In this document: piece after piece, positions 5,597-9,770 of the stretch
Layout of the letters: the number at the start of each line of letters is the position of its first letter
Position numbering within the stretch: the stretch's first letter is position 1
Assembly: GCA_021809235.1 (NCBI GenBank)
Contig: JAKBAG010000100.1
Location: forward strand, 1-9,770
Direction: 5' to 3'
Length of the DNA: 9,770 nt
Source: Acidobacteriota bacterium
Lineage (GTDB): Bacteria > Acidobacteriota > Terriglobia > Terriglobales > Acidobacteriaceae
The notes under the pieces: generated by a model
The model's database searches: none
Told to the model about the DNA's origin: nothing
Seen by the model: the letters and a program-made list of their open reading frames with translations, nothing else
Translations under genes and position numbers: made by a program

Positions 5597-8050
5597 ATGG
5601 CCAACCATTCCAGCCCCTCCAGCTCCCCGGCCCATGCACCCACTGCCTATACGGCCACTCGCTCCACCATCGCCGGCCAGCCGCTTTCCCCCGAGCAGCT
5701 CAGCCGCATCGACGCCTGGTGGCGCGCGGCCAACTATCTGAGCCTGGGCATGATCTATCTGCGTGACAACCCACTGCTTGCCGAGCCGCTCCAGCCCGAC
5801 CACATCAAGAACCGCCTGCTCGGCCACTGGGGGTCCAGTCCCGGACTCGCCTTCATCTACGCCCATCTCAATCGCCTGCTCTGCGCCACCGATCGCTTTC
5901 CCGATCTGGAGATGATCTTCCTTGCCGGTCCCGGTCACGGCGCTCCCGGCGTTCTGGGGCCGCTTTATCTGGAGGGCAGTTACAGCCAGATCTACCCGGA
6001 CAAGGGGCAGGACACCGCCGGGTTGCTTGCCTTTTTCCGCCAGTTTTCCTTCCCCGGCGGCATTGGCAGCCACTGCACGCCGGAGACGCCCGGCTCCATC
6101 CACGAGGGCGGAGAGCTGGGCTATGTGCTCTCACACGCCTGTGGTGCCGCCTTCGATCACCCCCATCTGCTCGTTGCCGCAGTGGTCGGCGACGGGGAGG
6201 CGGAAACGGCCGCTCTGGCCACTTCCTGGCACATCAACAAATTTCTTCACCCCGGTCGCGACGGCGCCGTTCTGCCCATCCTTCACCTCAACGGCTACAA
6301 GATCAACAATCCCACGCTGCTGTCCCGTATTCCGGACGAAGAACTGGCCTCTCTGCTGCGCGGCTACGGATGGTCGCCCTGCTTTGTCGAGGGCTCGGAC
6401 CCGCACTCCATGCATCAGGCCATGGCCGCCACGGTCGATCACTGCATCGAACGCATCCGCACCATTCAGTCCGCGGCCCGCTCGGCCCGGCATGGCGCCA
6501 TCCCCCGGCCGCACTGGCCCATGATCGTCCTCCGCTCGCCCAAGGGCTGGACCGCCCCGCGACAGGTGGATGGTCATTACCTGGAGGGCTTCTGGCGCGC
6601 CCATCAGGTGCCTGTCGCGGATGTGAAAACCAATCCCGCCCACCTCCGCCTGCTTGAGGACTGGATGCGCTCCCTGCAGCCGGCCGACTTCTTCGGTCCC
6701 GACGGCCGTCTTGCTCCCTGGTTTGCCACGCTGGCTCCGGAGGGCAGCCGTCGCATGGGGCTGCATCCAGCCACCAACGGCGGCTCATCCTCGCCGTTGC
6801 GTCTGCCGGATTTCACCACCTACGCCCTGCCACTGGATCGCCCTGCCGTGCATCGCGCGGAAAACACCCGACCCCTCGGCCTGATGCTGCGCGACACCCT
6901 TTGCCTTAATCCGCAGAGCTTCCGTCTCTTCGGTCCCGATGAAACCACCTCCAACAAACTCGATGCCGCCTACCAGATCAGCGGCAAATTCTGGAACGAG
7001 GCCCGTCTGCCCGAGGATGAGGATGGCGGCCATCTCGATCCCGAAGGCCGCGTGCTGGAGATGCTCAGCGAGCACACCCTGGAGGGCATGCTCGAGGGCT
7101 ATCTGCTCACCGGACGTCATGGCTTCTTCTCCACCTACGAGTCCTTCGTTCACGTGATCGATTCCATGTTCAACCAGCATGCCAAGTGGCTGGAGATTGC
7201 CCGCCGCCTGGACTGGCGTCGCCCCGTCGCCTCGCTCAATCTCCTCATCACCTCTACCGTCTGGCGCCAGGATCACAACGGCTTCACCCATCAGGATCCG
7301 GGCTTCCTCGATCTGGTCGTCAACAAGAGTGCCAGCGTCACCCGCATCTACCTGCCGCCTGACGTCAACTCCCTGCTCAGTGTTGCCGACCACTGCCTGC
7401 GCAGCCGCAACTACATCAACGTCATCGTCAGTGACAAGCAGAACCATCTCCAGTACATGGACATGGATGCGGCCATCCGCCACTGCACCAAAGGCATCGG
7501 TATCTGGGACTGGGCAAGCAACGATCAGGGCCTTGAGCCGGATCTTGTTATGGCCTCCGCAGGCGATATCCCCACGCTCGAGGCGCTGGCCGCCACCGCC
7601 CTGCTGCGCCGCACCTTCCCCGATCTCCGCATCCGCTTCGTCAACGTCGTCGATCTCTTCCGCATGCAGCCGCGCTCCGAGCACCCCCACGGCCTTACCG
7701 ACACCGAATTTGATGCCCTCTTCACCACCGACCGCCCCGTACTCTTCAACTTCCACGGCTATCCCTGGCTCATCCATCGCCTGGCCTACCGCCGCCACAA
7801 CCACGCCAATCTCCACGTCCGCGGATACAAGGAGCAGGGAAGCATCAACACCCCGCTCGAGCTGGCCATCTGCAACAACATCGATCGCTTCAGCCTCGCC
7901 ATCGACGCCATCGATCGCGTGCCGCGTCTGCGCTGCATCGGCGCCCACGCCCGCGAACAGTTCCGCGACCGCCAGCTTGCCTGCCGCCAGTATGCCTACC
8001 ACCATGGTGTCGACGCCCCCGAGGAGGCCAACTGGCAGTGGCCTTTCTAG
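5597..8050 (+). CDS. xfp: Xylulose-5-phosphate / fructose-6-phosphate phosphoketolase
   Basis: A thiamine-diphosphate enzyme that cleaves xylulose 5-phosphate (often also fructose 6-phosphate) with phosphate to give acetyl-phosphate plus glyceraldehyde 3-phosphate or erythrose 4-phosphate. It is cytosolic. At 817 residues it is full length for the family. Recognisable segments in order: HWGSSPGLAFIYAHLNRL (77-94), GPGHGAPG (111-118), SHCTPETPGSIHEGGELGY (158-176), the cofactor motif GDGEAET (198-204) with ILHLNGYKIN (228-237), EGMLEGYLLTGRHGFFSTYE (496-515) and WRQDHNGFTHQDPG (556-569) with H560 and H565. Near the C-terminus come YKEQGSINTPLELA (744-757) and NIDRFSLAIDAIDRVP (761-776). After GDGEAET the usual G-P is A-A (205-206), and the usual WHSNKF reads WHINKF (211-216). 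Partner genes such as ackA or pta are not in the window. Whether it prefers X5P or F6P cannot be told. asnS follows 96 bp later with its own apparent promoter. Confidence 0.96.
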   Translation: MANHSSPSSSPAHAPTAYTATRSTIAGQPLSPEQLSRIDAWWRAANYLSLGMIYLRDNPLLAEPLQPDHIKNRLLGHWGSSPGLAFIYAHLNRLLCATDRFPDLEMIFLAGPGHGAPGVLGPLYLEGSYSQIYPDKGQDTAGLLAFFRQFSFPGGIGSHCTPETPGSIHEGGELGYVLSHACGAAFDHPHLLVAAVVGDGEAETAALATSWHINKFLHPGRDGAVLPILHLNGYKINNPTLLSRIPDEELASLLRGYGWSPCFVEGSDPHSMHQAMAATVDHCIERIRTIQSAARSARHGAIPRPHWPMIVLRSPKGWTAPRQVDGHYLEGFWRAHQVPVADVKTNPAHLRLLEDWMRSLQPADFFGPDGRLAPWFATLAPEGSRRMGLHPATNGGSSSPLRLPDFTTYALPLDRPAVHRAENTRPLGLMLRDTLCLNPQSFRLFGPDETTSNKLDAAYQISGKFWNEARLPEDEDGGHLDPEGRVLEMLSEHTLEGMLEGYLLTGRHGFFSTYESFVHVIDSMFNQHAKWLEIARRLDWRRPVASLNLLITSTVWRQDHNGFTHQDPGFLDLVVNKSASVTRIYLPPDVNSLLSVADHCLRSRNYINVIVSDKQNHLQYMDMDAAIRHCTKGIGIWDWASNDQGLEPDLVMASAGDIPTLEALAATALLRRTFPDLRIRFVNVVDLFRMQPRSEHPHGLTDTEFDALFTTDRPVLFNFHGYPWLIHRLAYRRHNHANLHVRGYKEQGSINTPLELAICNNIDRFSLAIDAIDRVPRLRCIGAHAREQFRDRQLACRQYAYHHGVDAPEEANWQWPF

Positions 8051-8074
8051 GGCGGACGCACATCCTGCGCCGCA

Positions 8075-8089
8075 GAAGAGAACCTCTTC
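8075..8089 (+). other. Short hairpin in the phosphoketolase 3' region
   Basis: GAAGAG (8075-8080) and CTCTTC (8084-8089) form a perfect 6-bp stem with the loop AAC. It sits 24 nt after the phosphoketolase stop and just before a larger GC-rich hairpin. There is no T-tract. It may protect the 3' end of the message, or be chance. Confidence 0.35.
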
Positions 8090-8100
8090 GGCTACCCACT

Positions 8101-8131
8101 GGCCCGGCAGCTTCGTCACTCCTGCCGGGCC
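8101..8131 (+). other. GC-rich hairpin behind xfp, overlapping the asnS promoter
   Basis: GGCCCGGCAG (8101-8110) pairs perfectly with CTGCCGGGCC (8122-8131), 10 bp, across an 11-nt loop (8111-8121). T8100 and G8132 can add a wobble pair. Only CTT follows before a run of A, so it lacks the T-tract of an intrinsic terminator. It could still be a weak terminator or a 3'-end stabiliser for the phosphoketolase mRNA. In DNA, the candidate -35 element of asnS lies in the loop. Confidence 0.6.
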
Positions 8132-8140
8132 GCTTAAAAT
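8113..8140 (+). promoter_or_regulatory. Putative asnS promoter with leaderless spacing
   Basis: The -10 TAAAAT at 8135-8140 matches TATAAT at 5 of 6 positions. A -35 candidate TCGTCA at 8113-8118 (4 of 6 to TTGACA) lies 16 bp upstream. The -10 ends six bases before the ATG at 8147, exactly as at the glycosyltransferase gene, so transcription is predicted to start at the ATG itself. The -35 is the weaker half of the call. Confidence 0.5.
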
Positions 8141-8146
8141 GAAGGA

Positions 8147-9499
8147 ATGCAACTCGTGCCACCTTCCGATCCTCACGCGGCCCCCATTGTCAGCATCGAC
8201 CAGATCGCCCACCACGACGGCCAGACCGTCACCCTTCGCGGCTGGCTCTATAACCTGCGCGAAAGCGGCAAGCTCCTGTTTCCCATCTTTCGTGACGGCA
8301 CCGGCCTCATCCAGGGCGTAGCCCACAAAGCCGGCGTCTCCGCCGAGGTCTTTGAAGCTCTGCGAAGCCTTACCCAGGAGTCCAGCCTCCAGGTCACCGG
8401 GCGCGTCCGCGCCGATCAGCGTGCTCTCGGCGGCTTCGAGCTGGATATCGAATCGGTCACCGTCCTGCACCGCATTCCGGAGTCCGATCCTTACCCCATC
8501 ACGCCCAAGGAGCACGGCGTCGATTTCCTCATGGAGCATCGCCACCTCTGGGTGCGCTCCACCCGCCAGGCAGCCATCCTCCGCATCCGCGCCGAGATCA
8601 TGCGCGCCGCCCAGGAGTACTTTGACTCCAACGGCTTTATCCGCACTGATCCGCCCATCCTCACCCCAGCCGCATGCGAAGGCACATCCACGCTCTTTCC
8701 CGTCGATTACTTCGGCGACGAGGCATTCCTGACCCAGAGTGGCCAGCTTTATGTGGAAGCCACGGCGCTTGCCCTGGGCAAGGTCTACAGCTTCGGCCCT
8801 ACCTTCCGTGCCGAAAAATCCAAAACCCGCCGCCACCTGACCGAGTTCTGGATGATCGAGCCGGAGGTCGCCTTCTGCGATCTGGACGGGCTGCTCGAGC
8901 TGGCCGAGAACTTCGTCTCTCACATCGCCCAGAGCGTGCTGGCTCGCCGCAGTCCTGAGCTGCTCACGCTTGGCCGAGACCTCGACCGCATCCGCGCCAT
9001 TCAGGCGCCATTCCCGCGCCTCAGCTACGATGAGGCCGCATCCATGCTCCAGCAGGCCCACAAGGACGGCCATCTCGAGCATGCCTTCCAGTATGGCGAC
9101 GACTTCGGCTCCCCGGACGAAACCTGGCTCAGCAGCCAGTTTGATCGCCCCGTGATGGTCCACCGCTACCCGGCCGCCGTCAAGGCCTTTTACATGCAGC
9201 CGGACCCGGCCAATCCCAGCCTCGCCCTCTGCGTCGATGTTCTGGCTCCGGAAGGCTACGGCGAAATCATCGGCGGCTCCCAGCGTGTCGATGACTACGA
9301 TCTGCTCAAGAGCCGCATTGAGGCCCACAACCTGCCCATCGAAGCCTTCCAGTGGTACCTGGACCTGCGCCGCTACGGCTCCGTGCCCCACTCCGGCTTC
9401 GGCATGGGCATCGAGCGCGTCGTCGCCTGGCTTTGCGGCCTGGAGCATGTCCGCGAGACTATCCCCTTTGCCCGCACCCTCAACCGGATCTTCCCGTAG
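8147..9499 (+). CDS. asnS: Asparaginyl-tRNA synthetase
   Basis: A class IIb aminoacyl-tRNA synthetase that charges tRNA-Asn with asparagine using ATP, in the cytosol. The 450 residues are normal for the family. The N-terminal OB-fold anticodon-binding domain (about 14-110) includes VTLRGWLYNLRESGKLLFPI (28-47). MEHRHLWVRS (129-138) begins the catalytic domain. Motif 1 lies around FIRTDPPILTPAACEGTSTL (164-183), motif 2 is FRAEKSKTRRHLTEFWMIEP (220-239), and motif 3 is GFGMGIERVVAWLCGL (417-432). The C-terminal RETIPFARTLNRIFP (436-450) favours AsnRS over AspRS. The start is uncertain. The ATG at 8147 touches AAGGA (8142-8146), far too close for ribosome binding, whereas an in-frame GTG at 8156 is 9 nt from it. 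However, the -10 box at 8135-8140 predicts a leaderless message starting at the ATG. Three residues are at stake, all before the OB-fold. Confidence 0.95.
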   Translation: MQLVPPSDPHAAPIVSIDQIAHHDGQTVTLRGWLYNLRESGKLLFPIFRDGTGLIQGVAHKAGVSAEVFEALRSLTQESSLQVTGRVRADQRALGGFELDIESVTVLHRIPESDPYPITPKEHGVDFLMEHRHLWVRSTRQAAILRIRAEIMRAAQEYFDSNGFIRTDPPILTPAACEGTSTLFPVDYFGDEAFLTQSGQLYVEATALALGKVYSFGPTFRAEKSKTRRHLTEFWMIEPEVAFCDLDGLLELAENFVSHIAQSVLARRSPELLTLGRDLDRIRAIQAPFPRLSYDEAASMLQQAHKDGHLEHAFQYGDDFGSPDETWLSSQFDRPVMVHRYPAAVKAFYMQPDPANPSLALCVDVLAPEGYGEIIGGSQRVDDYDLLKSRIEAHNLPIEAFQWYLDLRRYGSVPHSGFGMGIERVVAWLCGLEHVRETIPFARTLNRIFP

Positions 9500-9770
9500 T
9501 CCCAGGCAGCAGGCCCCGAGCCTGCATCCGGCTTTGCTCCGATCCGTTTCCCTGCATTCCGGCAGCGGGTCGGAGCGGTCCGCTGCCTGACCGTCCCATT
9601 GCCCCTCCATCCTGTCACTTCAGTGGCCCAAACCCGCTCCACCCGCTCAGGACCTGCAAGAAAGACAGAAAAACCATTCTCCAGACCAATCACCGGATGT
9701 TACTTTCCAGATACGGGAGATTTCCGGCTCATCCATCGGGCATTTCCGCACGATAGACTCAGAAACGCTC
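9500..9770. other. Non-coding region after asnS with two GC-rich inverted repeats
   Basis: No credible gene is visible in these 271 bases. GCAGGC (9509-9514) pairs with GCCTGC (9520-9525) around a 5-nt loop. GGCAGCGG (9561-9568) pairs perfectly with CCGCTGCC (9580-9587) around an 11-nt loop. Neither is followed by a T-tract, so they are possible Rho-dependent or 3'-end processing hairpins of asnS, not clear intrinsic terminators. From about 9655 the sequence becomes richer in A and T, which fits an upstream region for a gene beyond the window. TAGACT at 9754-9759 is a possible -10 but has no good -35. Confidence 0.4.

Noticed and set aside
6785..9610. 941-codon open frame on the minus strand across the phosphoketolase and AsnRS genes
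   Set aside because: It is antisense to two strongly conserved enzymes and recognisably mirrors their codons. It has no family motifs of its own, and long antisense open frames are expected at this GC content.
9720..9748. Direct repeat ATTTCCG at 9720-9726 and 9742-9748, 22 bp apart
   Set aside because: Spacing of two helical turns is suggestive, but a 7-mer repeat is easily chance and the downstream gene is outside the window.

Overview
The window is high-GC bacterial chromosome carrying five protein-coding genes. It reads as an ordinary chromosomal segment. I see no tRNA, rRNA, CRISPR array, insertion sequence or prophage gene. The best taxonomic guess is Acidobacteriota (Terriglobia / Acidobacteriaceae-like). 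This is an inference from a very large secreted S53 (sedolisin/kumamolisin) protease with a C-terminal array of 'LPAGVTA-x-W' beta-sandwich repeats, a style common in that group, together with the GC content. It is not proven by the sequence.

Layout from left to right. (1) Positions 1-446 are the 3' part of rplI (ribosomal protein L9), followed by a near-perfect intrinsic terminator at 518-553. (2) Positions 611-1780 (+) encode a GT4-type glycosyltransferase, with a promoter placed so that transcription should begin at or next to the ATG. (3) Positions 1835-5335 (-), convergent with the glycosyltransferase, encode a 1166-residue secreted S53 peptidase: signal peptide, activation propeptide, catalytic domain and five Ig-like repeats. 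(4) A 261-bp divergent intergenic region (5336-5596) holds hairpin and dyad elements. (5) Positions 5597-8050 (+) encode a full-length phosphoketolase with a strong Shine-Dalgarno site. (6) Positions 8147-9499 (+) encode an asparaginyl-tRNA synthetase, with its own promoter embedded in a GC-rich hairpin behind the phosphoketolase. (7) Positions 9500-9770 are non-coding, with two GC-rich inverted repeats.

The genes do not form one pathway. L9 and AsnRS belong to translation, phosphoketolase to central carbon metabolism (acetyl-phosphate production), the glycosyltransferase to cell-surface or exopolysaccharide glycans, and the S53 enzyme to extracellular protein breakdown, probably at acid pH. 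The strand changes, a strong terminator and separate promoters suggest mostly independent transcription units.

I found no convincing new multi-gene system. The most useful observations are: two genes (611 and 8147) with a -10 hexamer exactly 6 nt before the ATG, predicting leaderless mRNAs; apparent loss of both Asp calcium ligands in the S53 domain; and an asnS promoter built into the hairpin that follows the phosphoketolase gene.
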